A DNA stretch of 11,791 nucleotides from contig JAOZMA010000044.1 in the NCBI GenBank assembly GCA_029934555.1, positions 1 to 11,791 on the forward strand, written 5' to 3'. Below, in pieces: positions 4,668 to 11,017 of this stretch. Both the position numbers and the translations under genes were made by a program. Positions within the stretch are counted from its first letter, which is position 1, and each line of letters opens with the position of its first letter. The stretch comes from Acidimicrobiia bacterium. Lineage in GTDB: Bacteria; Actinomycetota; Acidimicrobiia; Spongiisociales; UBA5794. A model generated the notes under the pieces. It was not told the origin of the DNA, made no database searches, and saw only the letters and a program-made list of their open reading frames with translations.

Positions 4668-6863
4668 GTGAACACCAGCAGCGACCAGACCCCGGGGCGA
4701 TCACTAGCGTACTTGCTCAGCGACGTGCCGATCGATCGAGTCAAGGGCGTCGGTCCCAAGACCGCGAAGAAGCTGACCGACGCGGACATCGGGTCGGTCG
4801 GGCAGCTGCTGCTCCATGTTCCGCGCCGGTACCTCGACCGTTCGCAACTCTTCGACCTGTCGTCGGTTCCACTTGGTGAGGAGGTGACGGTCGGCGGTGT
4901 CGTGCAGCAGGTCTCCAGCCGACGGATTTCGGGGAGACGAACGATGATCCAGGCGACGATCGGAGACGGAACGAGCACCCTCAAAGCCGTTTGGTTCAAC
5001 CCGTATCTGCGGATCCGGGAGGGCGAAGAAGTAGCGCTGTCAGGGAAGGTCGAGAGGTTCGGACGGTCCCTCCAGATGAAGTCTCCGGATCTCGACCGGC
5101 TCGGTGGCGAGGATTCGCTCGTGACGGGACGAATTGTCCCTGTGCATCCGAGCGTTGGAAGATTCACACCCTTCAAGTTCCGCTCAGCGATAGACAACGC
5201 CTTGCGACGCTCGCGGCCGATCACGGAGGTCATCCCTGAGGACATACTGAGTCGATTGGGTCTCATCGGCCGGGACGAAGCGTTCTCGAGTGTGCACTTC
5301 CCACAGGACCTCGAGGATGCCGACCGTGGTCGCCAACGGCTCATCTTCGACGAGTTCCTCCGTATCCAGATGGCCCTCAAGACACGGGCACACGATGACT
5401 TCGAATCGCAGAAGGGTGTGTCCAACTCGGTGAAGGGCGACCTCTATCACCGGTTCATCGCCGCACTCCCGTACCGACTCACGGCAGATCAGGGCAAGGC
5501 GATCGAGGAGATTCTCGGTGACATGGAGGACCCCACACCGATGCACCGGCTCCTGCAAGGTGAGGTTGGTTCGGGGAAGACCGTGGTGGTGATCCTTTCG
5601 CTCCTGACGTCTGTCGAGAGCGACCACCAGGGAGCCGTGATGGCGCCAACCGAGGTGCTCGCAACGCAGCACTATCTCGGAACCGAACTCGCTCTGGATG
5701 ACGCCGGTCTTGCACCTCCGATCCTGGACATCGGTGAGAGCGAAACGCCGTCGCTCTTCCACACCGAGTCGATGGCGACACGAGGCGTGCGAATCGGACT
5801 CTTCACTGCGAGCAAGGTGACAACCAATTTCGTGTTCGGTGACATCTCTCGCACCATGGGGCTCGAATGGCTCCGGGACGGGACCATCGACATCGCGTTC
5901 GGCACGCAGGCGTTGATCCAATCCGACGTCAACTTCCGCTCTCTTGGCATCGCGGTGGTCGATGAGCAGCACCGATTCGGTGTCGAGCAGCGGGTCGTGC
6001 TTCGCGACAAGAACGACGGCGAGGGTGTCCCCGATCTTCTCCTGATGACGGCAACGCCGATCCCGAGGACGCTCGCGATGGCCGCGTACGGCGATCTGAA
6101 GCTCTCGACGATCGTGGAGATGCCGTCCGGACGCACCGACGTCCTGACGGAAGCGGTCCCGGAATCCGCCGACGCGGAGATCGATCAGCGCATCCTCGAC
6201 GCGGTGGGTGCGGGGAGGCAGGTATTCGTCGTCTGCCCTCTCGTCGATGATTCCGACAAGATCGACGCGACATCAGCTACCGCTGAGTTCGCGAGGCTGG
6301 AAGCGGCGCTTCCCGACGTCCGGTGCGAATTGATCCACGGTCAGATGAGATCCGACGACAAAGCGGCGGTGATGCACAGGGTCAGAGCCGGGGACGTCGA
6401 CGTCCTGGTATCGACCACCGTGATCGAGGTCGGCATCGACGTGCCGAATGCCACGCTCATGGTGATCCGCAACGCCGATCGATTCGGTCTGAGCCAACTC
6501 CACCAACTCCGGGGGCGCGTTGGCAGAGGGGAGTATGCCGGTGCCTGTCTGCTGTCGGCCGATCCCGCCACTCCAGATGGCGAACGGAGAATCGAAGCGA
6601 TGGTCGAATCGAATGATGGATTCGAGCTTGCGAAGATCGATCTTGAGATCCGCGGTCAGGGAACCGTGTTCGGCGGCACACAGTCGGGTGCAGCCGATCT
6701 GCGTCTGGGCGATATCCTCCGCGACCACGAACTCTTGACGAGTGCACACGATGTCGCCGAACAGGCTGTGAAGGCCGATCCGAACAGCCCGTTCGTCGAG
6801 GCCCTGATGCACGAGGCTGCAATGCTGTTCGGCGATTCGGCAGAATGGCTCACGAGGAGTTGA
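4668..6863 (+). CDS. recG: ATP-dependent DNA helicase RecG
   Basis: This 731-residue branched-DNA translocase remodels stalled replication forks and Holliday junctions. An HhH-like start (VKGVGPKTAKKL, 25-36) is followed by the wedge/OB domain (about 65-145). The helicase core has LTADQGKAI (271-279), Walker A GEVGSGKT (298-305), APTEVLATQHY (326-336), GTQALIQ (412-418), the DEQH box (432-435), TATPIPRTLA (461-470), STTVIEVGIDVPNA (582-595), and motif VI HQLRGRVGRG (612-621). The TRG region is AKIDLEIRGQGTVFGGTQSG (655-674). Between APTE and DEQH it is about 33 residues longer than I recall for E. coli RecG. The start is GTG 4668, with no ribosome site; CATCAT at -12 to -7 may be a weak leaderless -10. 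It is the first gene of recG-rsmD-coaD-sepIVA-like. Confidence 0.96.
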   Translation: MNTSSDQTPGRSLAYLLSDVPIDRVKGVGPKTAKKLTDADIGSVGQLLLHVPRRYLDRSQLFDLSSVPLGEEVTVGGVVQQVSSRRISGRRTMIQATIGDGTSTLKAVWFNPYLRIREGEEVALSGKVERFGRSLQMKSPDLDRLGGEDSLVTGRIVPVHPSVGRFTPFKFRSAIDNALRRSRPITEVIPEDILSRLGLIGRDEAFSSVHFPQDLEDADRGRQRLIFDEFLRIQMALKTRAHDDFESQKGVSNSVKGDLYHRFIAALPYRLTADQGKAIEEILGDMEDPTPMHRLLQGEVGSGKTVVVILSLLTSVESDHQGAVMAPTEVLATQHYLGTELALDDAGLAPPILDIGESETPSLFHTESMATRGVRIGLFTASKVTTNFVFGDISRTMGLEWLRDGTIDIAFGTQALIQSDVNFRSLGIAVVDEQHRFGVEQRVVLRDKNDGEGVPDLLLMTATPIPRTLAMAAYGDLKLSTIVEMPSGRTDVLTEAVPESADAEIDQRILDAVGAGRQVFVVCPLVDDSDKIDATSATAEFARLEAALPDVRCELIHGQMRSDDKAAVMHRVRAGDVDVLVSTTVIEVGIDVPNATLMVIRNADRFGLSQLHQLRGRVGRGEYAGACLLSADPATPDGERRIEAMVESNDGFELAKIDLEIRGQGTVFGGTQSGAADLRLGDILRDHELLTSAHDVAEQAVKADPNSPFVEALMHEAAMLFGDSAEWLTRS

Positions 6864-6864
6864 G

Positions 6865-7401
6865 ATGAGGATCATCGCGGGAGAAGCGAAGGGACGTCGT
6901 CTTGCGGCGCCGCGTTCCGGCACGCGACCGTTCACCGGCCGGGCGAAGGAGGCTGTGTTCTCGTCACTGCACAGTCGCGTCGGTGGTGCTGCAGTGCTCG
7001 ACCTCTTCGCCGGTAGCGGATCGCTCGGACTCGAAGCCCTGAGCCGGGGAGCAGAGTCAGCCGTTTTCGTCGAGCAAGATCGCCACGCCGTAGCGGTGCT
7101 CACTGCCAACGTCGACGCCGTCAACCTCGGTGGCACCATCGTGCGACGCGACGTCGCAGCCTTCCTGCAGCGTGACGGTGGCACGTATGACCTCGTCTTC
7201 GTCGACCCTCCGTATGCGTTCGAAGATCGGGACGTTGAGAGCGTCCTGGGGCTCATCTCTCGGCGCATATCAGACGAGGGAACGGTCGTGCTCCATCGGC
7301 GATTTGGGGGAACGGCACCGGAATCCGATAACCTGCAGTGCACCGACCGGCGACGGTACGGTGACAGTGAGATCTGGATCTTCGAAAAGGAGCAGTTGTG
7401 A
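6865..7401 (+). CDS. rsmD: 16S rRNA (guanine(966)-N(2))-methyltransferase RsmD
   Basis: This SAM-dependent enzyme methylates G966 of 16S rRNA. The protein is 178 residues, the normal size. Seen: the family N-terminus MRIIAGEAKGRRLAAP (1-16); RPFTGRAKEAVFSSL (21-35), equivalent to the usual RPT-x-x-x-REA-F; SAM motif I VLDLFAGSGSLGLEALSRGA (44-63); VFVEQD (67-72); and the catalytic DPPY (114-117) of N2-guanine methyltransferases. It begins one nt after the recG stop, with GAGGAG upstream, and its last codons overlap coaD by 4 nt. The rsmD-coaD pairing is widespread in bacteria and supports both calls. Confidence 0.95.
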   Translation: MRIIAGEAKGRRLAAPRSGTRPFTGRAKEAVFSSLHSRVGGAAVLDLFAGSGSLGLEALSRGAESAVFVEQDRHAVAVLTANVDAVNLGGTIVRRDVAAFLQRDGGTYDLVFVDPPYAFEDRDVESVLGLISRRISDEGTVVLHRRFGGTAPESDNLQCTDRRRYGDSEIWIFEKEQL

Positions 7402-7871
7402 CGGTGGCGCTCGTCCCGGGTAGTTTTGATCCGCCGACCAACGGACACCTCGACGTCATCGAACGGTGCGCCGGGATCTTCAGCGACGTGGTCGTCGGGA
7501 TCATCAAGAATCCTTCGAAGACCTACCTCTTCGATGAAGCCGAACGGACCGTGATGCTGACCGATCTCTGTTCGGATTGGAAGAACGTGCGAATCGGATC
7601 GTTCGGTGGACTCCTCGTCGACTACGCCGAGCAGGTTGACGCCGACGTCGTCGTCAAGGGGTTGCGGGCGATCACCGACTTCGACTACGAGTTCCAGATG
7701 TCACAGATGAACCGCCACTTGTCCGGGATCGTCACGTTGTTCGTGGCGACGAAACCTGAGTACGGCTACCTGTCGTCTTCGTTGGTCAAGGAGGTGTACC
7801 GCCTCGGTGGAGCGGTCGATTCCCTTGTACCGGCGAGCGTCGCCGCCGCGTTGAAGGAGCGTTACGCATGA
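7398..7871 (+). CDS. coaD: Phosphopantetheine adenylyltransferase
   Basis: This enzyme transfers AMP from ATP to 4'-phosphopantetheine, the fourth step of CoA synthesis. The protein is 157 residues, typical of bacterial CoaD. Seen: the nucleotidyltransferase motif PGSFDPPTNGHLDVI (7-21) with the TxGH element TNGH; VVVKGLRAITDFDYEFQMSQMN, whose KGLRA is the phosphopantetheine-side loop; and EYGYLSSSLVKEV, equivalent to the usual ISSS-x-x-(K/R)-E that binds ATP. The GTG start overlaps the rsmD stop (GTGA), and AAGGAG lies 7 nt upstream. The stop overlaps the next start (ATGA), so the four-gene run is translationally coupled. Confidence 0.96.
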   Translation: MTVALVPGSFDPPTNGHLDVIERCAGIFSDVVVGIIKNPSKTYLFDEAERTVMLTDLCSDWKNVRIGSFGGLLVDYAEQVDADVVVKGLRAITDFDYEFQMSQMNRHLSGIVTLFVATKPEYGYLSSSLVKEVYRLGGAVDSLVPASVAAALKERYA

Positions 7872-8392
7872 CCATGGAACATCCCGACCATCCCCAACCG
7901 CCGCCGCCCGTTCCTGGTCGGCTCCTCGACTCGATCGAGAACCTGATGATCGAGATCGAGAACGCGCGGCAAGTTCCACTGTCGAACAGCGTGATGATCA
8001 ACCAGGATGAGATCCTCGATGAGCTTGCAGGGATACAGAGCTCCCTGCCGGAGGAGCTCCGTGCTGCGCGCTGGATGGTGCGCGAACGCGAGGCCTATAT
8101 CACTCGAACGAACGAGAAGGCCCGTGAGGTGCTCGCCGACGCGAAGCGCCGGTCCGAGCAGCTGGTCGCGGAGTCCTACATCGTCCAGGAGGCCGTTGAG
8201 GAAGCGAACACCCTCGTCCGCAACGCCGAAACCGAAGCCAGGAGGATCCGTCTCGAATCGGAGGACTTCGCTGAACGGCATCTCGCGGAAGCCGAACAGG
8301 TACTCGCCGAGCTCCTCCGCTACGTGACGGAGGCCAGAGCCGAGCTTCACCGGACGCTCCCGGCGCAGCCGGAAGCCCCGACAAGCCAGTAG
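7868..8392 (+). CDS. SepIVA/DivIVA-like coiled-coil protein
   Basis: This 174-residue soluble, charged protein has a short Pro-rich start (residues 5-17) and a conserved-looking segment LLDSIENLMIEIENARQVPLSNSVMINQDEILDELAGI (19-56). A long coiled coil follows (about 60-162), rich in Glu, Ala and Arg with heptad spacing. The segment around 'AR-x-VP-x-S-x-x-x-x-(V/I)-(N/D)' and the position next to coaD and DUF177 match the actinobacterial family that includes mycobacterial SepIVA (Rv2927c), a DivIVA-domain protein needed for septation and envelope growth. Automatic annotations often label it ATP-synthase B-like. The role here is inferred by homology from memory. A second ATG at 7874 is an alternative start. 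The stop codon TAG lies inside a heptamer repeat. Confidence 0.78.
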   Translation: MTMEHPDHPQPPPPVPGRLLDSIENLMIEIENARQVPLSNSVMINQDEILDELAGIQSSLPEELRAARWMVREREAYITRTNEKAREVLADAKRRSEQLVAESYIVQEAVEEANTLVRNAETEARRIRLESEDFAERHLAEAEQVLAELLRYVTEARAELHRTLPAQPEAPTSQ

Positions 8393-8412
8393 TCCGTAGT
8401 CCGTAGTCCGTA
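8389..8412 (+). repeat. Heptamer array D, (GTAGTCC)3 + GTA
   Basis: Three perfect 7-bp copies plus a partial fourth begin two bases into the last sense codon of the SepIVA-like gene, so the first unit supplies its TAG stop (8390-8392). The array is the left arm of an inverted pair with 8473-8503. Confidence 0.9.
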
Positions 8413-8472
8413 CCGGGCACCTGGTTGTCGGCAGGGAGAAGATGAACCACATGATTTCCAACAATCGTCCCA

Positions 8473-8503
8473 TACGGACTACGGACTACGGGCTACGGAC
8501 TAC
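8473..8503 (-). repeat. Heptamer array E, (GGACTAC)4, inverted to D
   Basis: TAC is followed by GGACTAC, GGACTAC, GGGCTAC, GGACTAC, which is the complement of array D. 8389-8412 can pair with 8473-8496 over 24 bp with a single G-U pair, leaving a 60-nt loop. The array ends exactly at the GTG (8504) of the DUF177 gene, leaving no room for a ribosome site. Confidence 0.9.
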
Positions 8504-9016
8504 GTGTCAGCCATGATCCGTTCTCCGTTCCTTGTTGACGTTTCTGATCTTCTGGGTCGGGACGTTCCTGCTCGTCCTGTGGTCATCGACGTTGTCGTCG
8601 ACTGGGCGCTGGAGATGAGCAAGATCCTGGCCGACCCACCCCTGGTCGCGGACCTCTCCTTCTCACCGCTGCCCGGCGGAATCCTCGTGCGAGGCGAGGT
8701 CTGCTACGCCGTCGAGCACACGTGTCGGCGCTGCCTTACCGACTTCATCGATGACGGCTGCAGCCCGATCGCCGGACTGTTCGAGGTCGATCCCGGTGAG
8801 GCTGCATATCCGATCGAAGGCACCACGATCGACCTGGAACCCTTCCTCCGCGATGAGACACTGCTCGGCCTGCCACTGCTCCCGGTCTGCGAGGAATCTT
8901 GCGAGGGAGTTGTGACTACAACAGGAATAGACTTGAATACCGACCCCCCGGGCGATTCGGACGCCACCGGCTCACCGTTCGCTGTGCTGCGCGACCTTCT
9001 CCCGCCCGAGGACTGA
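8504..9016 (+). CDS. DUF177 (YceD-family) protein
   Basis: This 170-residue protein is of the DUF177/YceD family, almost always encoded directly before rpmF and linked in other bacteria to 23S rRNA or ribosome metabolism. Seen: FLVDVSDLLGRD (9-20); the first metal-site-like pair HTCRRCLTDF (72-81, Cys74/Cys77); DLEPFLRDETLLGLPLLPVCEESCEGV (110-136), which is the hallmark second half; and GIDLNTDPP (141-149). The family's usual CPxCG after this point is VTTTG here, so one Cys pair is missing. The start is uncertain: GTG 8504 abuts array E, and ATG 8513 is equally plausible. Neither has a Shine-Dalgarno. Twenty nt separate it from rpmF. Confidence 0.85.
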   Translation: MSAMIRSPFLVDVSDLLGRDVPARPVVIDVVVDWALEMSKILADPPLVADLSFSPLPGGILVRGEVCYAVEHTCRRCLTDFIDDGCSPIAGLFEVDPGEAAYPIEGTTIDLEPFLRDETLLGLPLLPVCEESCEGVVTTTGIDLNTDPPGDSDATGSPFAVLRDLLPPED

Positions 9017-9036
9017 CGAAACAAACGAGGTTCCTG

Positions 9037-9213
9037 ATGGCCGTCCCAAAGAAGAAGATGTCGCGGTCCCGCACCCGCCAGCGCAAGGCGCATTGGAAGG
9101 TGTCCAGCCCCACATTGGCCACGTGCTCGCAATGTGGCGCCATGCACATTCCGCACCGCGTGTGCCATGAATGCGGTAGCTACAACGGCCGCGAGATCAT
9201 CGCAGAAGCCTGA
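9037..9213 (+). CDS. rpmF: 50S ribosomal protein L32
   Basis: This 58-residue protein is the bL32 component of the large subunit. It begins with the family's MAVPKKKMSRSRTRQRKAHW. It then has a zinc ribbon with Cys30/Cys33 (CSQCG) and Cys43/Cys46 (CHECG), so it is the zinc-binding form. The ATG at 9037 is fixed by the MAVPKK start, with ACGAGG 7 nt upstream. DUF177-rpmF-plsX is the classic bacterial order. plsX begins 7 nt after its stop. Confidence 0.97.
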   Translation: MAVPKKKMSRSRTRQRKAHWKVSSPTLATCSQCGAMHIPHRVCHECGSYNGREIIAEA

Positions 9214-9220
9214 CGACGCG

Positions 9221-10198
9221 ATGGCGAGAGTCGTCGTTGATGCGATGGGCGGTGATCACGCCCCCGGCGAGATCGTTCGTGGCGCGATCGACGCAGCCGC
9301 CCAAGGCGTCGACGTGGTGCTCGTCGGCGATCGATCGCAGATCGTTCCCATCCTCGAGCAGTTCGATGCAGATCTTCCCATCGTTCATGCCGATGAAGTC
9401 ATCGAGATGCATGAGGATCCGGCGCGTGCCGTGCGCCAGAAGAAGGACTCCTCGATCATGGTGGCGGCGCGCCTCGTCAAAGAGGGCGAAGCCGAGGCCG
9501 TGATCTCCGCCGGTTCGACCGGCGCCGCTCTCGCAGCAGCGGCGTTCGTGATCGGCCGGCTCAAGGGGGTCTCACGACCGGCGATCGCATCTGTGTTCCC
9601 CTCCCGTGAAGTCGTGCTCGACGTTGGTGCCAATCTCGACGTCCGGCCTCTCAACCTCGCCCAATTCGGCGTGATGGGAAGCGCGGTAGCGAAGGTCTTT
9701 CTCGATATCGAGGAACCAGGAGTCGGCCTGCTCAACATCGGTGAAGAGGCAGGCAAGGGGAGGGAGCTCGAGAAGGAGACCTACGTGCTCCTCGCCGAAA
9801 CCGAAGGGATCAACTTCGTAGGAAACGTCGAAGGCCGCGACCTCGGACGGAACCGTGCCGACGTCTTCGTCACCGACGGCTTCACAGGGAACGTTCTCCT
9901 CAAGACCGGTGAGGGAACGAGCCGCGCCATGTTCCGGTTTCTCCTCGAAGCGATGCAGCCGGAGAAGTACCAGGCGGCGCTCGCCGAGCTCATGCCCGCG
10001 TTCATGGAGCTTCGCCAGATGATCGACCCGGAAAGCACCGGAGGGGCCCATCTGGTCGGCACGAAGGGCGTCGTGGTCATCGCCCATGGGGCTAGCTCGC
10101 ATCGTGCGATCGCCAACGCCGTCGTGATGGCATCCGAAGGTGCCGAGCACGGCCTCGTCGAACTGATCGCAGACGGTATCGGACGCGCTCGCGGATGA
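9221..10198 (+). CDS. plsX: Phosphate acyltransferase PlsX
   Basis: This enzyme makes acyl-phosphate from acyl-ACP, feeding PlsY and phospholipid synthesis at the membrane. The protein is 325 residues, normal for the family. Seen: VVVDAMGGDHAPGEIV (4-19), the N-terminal signature; VISAGSTGAALAAAAF (94-109); VVLDVGANLDVRP (131-143); VGLLNIGEEAGKG (168-180); VTDGFTGNVLLKT; and GVVVIAHGASS near the C-terminus. The start ATG 9221 is chosen because MARVVVDAMGGDHAP is the family start; the frame is open further upstream, but only over rpmF. Its stop overlaps rnc by 4 nt (ATGA). With fabI in the same window, two steps of lipid supply are represented, though in different transcription units. Confidence 0.97.
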   Translation: MARVVVDAMGGDHAPGEIVRGAIDAAAQGVDVVLVGDRSQIVPILEQFDADLPIVHADEVIEMHEDPARAVRQKKDSSIMVAARLVKEGEAEAVISAGSTGAALAAAAFVIGRLKGVSRPAIASVFPSREVVLDVGANLDVRPLNLAQFGVMGSAVAKVFLDIEEPGVGLLNIGEEAGKGRELEKETYVLLAETEGINFVGNVEGRDLGRNRADVFVTDGFTGNVLLKTGEGTSRAMFRFLLEAMQPEKYQAALAELMPAFMELRQMIDPESTGGAHLVGTKGVVVIAHGASSHRAIANAVVMASEGAEHGLVELIADGIGRARG

Positions 10199-10902
10199 GT
10201 GGCACGCTGCCCGAGCCTCGAGACGCCGCCGAATTCCTCGAAGATGCGCTCGACTACCGGATCGGCAACGAGGTGCTACTCGCCACGGCCCTCACCCACG
10301 GCTCATACGCCTCGGAGCATCCGGGTGCGACTGACTACCAGCGACTCGAGTTTCTCGGTGATGCCGTGCTCGAGGTCACGGTCACGCGGTACATCTACGA
10401 GCAGTTCCCCGAAGCGACCGAGGGGGAGATGACGCTCATCCGAGCGGGTGTCGTGGCCGAACCTGCTCTGGCTTCTGTCGCACGCGAGTGGGGCGTCCCG
10501 GGACTGGTCAGGCTCGGACGCGGAGAAGAGATCACCGGGGGCAGGGACAAGAACTCGATCCTCTCCGACATCGTCGAGTCGCTACTGGCCGCTGTCTATC
10601 TCGATGCCGGTATCGAGACCGTGGAGCAGATCGTGCACAGGCACTGGGCCCCGATGATCGCCGAGAGGGCAGGGACTCCCGGAGGCCGCGACCACAAGAC
10701 GCGGCTGCAGGAGCTACTCGTCGCAGATGGACGGGATGTCGAGTACACCGTCACCGAGACCGGACCGCAGCATGCCAGGCAGTTCACGGCGACGGCCCGG
10801 TCGTCGGGCGGCGACCTGGCAACCGGAACCGGTACGTCGAAGAAGCGAGCCGAACAGGATGCGGCCAGGCTCGCCCTGGAGGGCTTTGCCGGTACTCCGT
10901 AA
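10195..10902 (+). CDS. rnc: Ribonuclease III
   Basis: This double-strand-specific endoribonuclease processes rRNA precursors and mRNAs. The protein is 235 residues, typical. The catalytic domain has the signature QRLEFLGDAVLEV (49-61), where Gln replaces the usual Asn-Glu before RLEFLGD. The metal-binding set is Glu52, Asp56, Asp125 and Glu128, with the family spacing (4 and 3), the latter two in SILSDIVESLLAAVYLDAG. The double-stranded-RNA-binding domain follows (about 165-232): DHKTRLQELL, then YTVTETGPQHARQFTATARSSG, then GTGTSKKRAEQDAARLAL. The start overlaps plsX (ATGA). The TAA stop lies within a GTAATCC unit of a heptamer array. Confidence 0.96.
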   Translation: MSGTLPEPRDAAEFLEDALDYRIGNEVLLATALTHGSYASEHPGATDYQRLEFLGDAVLEVTVTRYIYEQFPEATEGEMTLIRAGVVAEPALASVAREWGVPGLVRLGRGEEITGGRDKNSILSDIVESLLAAVYLDAGIETVEQIVHRHWAPMIAERAGTPGGRDHKTRLQELLVADGRDVEYTVTETGPQHARQFTATARSSGGDLATGTGTSKKRAEQDAARLALEGFAGTP

Positions 10903-10922
10903 TCCGTAGTCCGTAGTCCGTA
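10892..10922 (+). repeat. Heptamer array F at the end of rnc
   Basis: Four contiguous units (GTACTCC, GTAATCC, GTAGTCC, GTAGTCC) plus GTA run from inside the last rnc codons into the gap. The second unit supplies the TAA stop (10900-10902). The word and orientation are the same as in array D. A further TCCGTA follows at 10927-10932 after a GGGG interruption. Confidence 0.88.
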
Positions 10923-10943
10923 GGGGTCCGTATCTGCCTTGCT

Positions 10944-10964
10944 CGCGACTCGCGACTGGTGACT
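10944..10964 (+). repeat. Heptamer array G, CGCGACT-type
   Basis: Three 7-bp units read CGCGACT, CGCGACT, GGTGACT, and a decayed fourth, GGCGTCT, follows. The period is the same as array F, 21 nt upstream, but the word is different. The shared GACT/AGTC core suggests a relation. Confidence 0.65.
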
Positions 10965-11003
10965 GGCGTCTCCCCATAACTTCAACCATGTAATTCGCGC
11001 TGG

Positions 11004-11009
11004 TATGCT
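11004..11009 (+). promoter_or_regulatory. Possible promoter of smc (TATGCT -10)
   Basis: TATGCT matches four of six TATAAT positions and fits TANNNT. TTCAAC at 10981-10986 is a weak -35 at 17-bp spacing. The predicted start of transcription is within a few bases of the GTG at 11018, and there is no ribosome site, so the message would be leaderless or nearly so. Confidence 0.45.
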
Positions 11010-11017
11010 CGTGAACT

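Noticed and set aside
6273..7448. 391-codon open frame antisense to recG/rsmD
   Set aside because: It lies entirely opposite well-supported genes with intact motifs and its translation is low-complexity Arg/Ser-rich. Long antisense frames are expected at this GC content.
8389..8503. CRISPR-like array
   Set aside because: The units are only 7 bp with no spacers, and no cas gene is visible.
10923..11003. A small gene or mutM remnant between rnc and smc
   Set aside because: The gap is 115 nt, largely repeats, with no Fpg-like motif in any frame.
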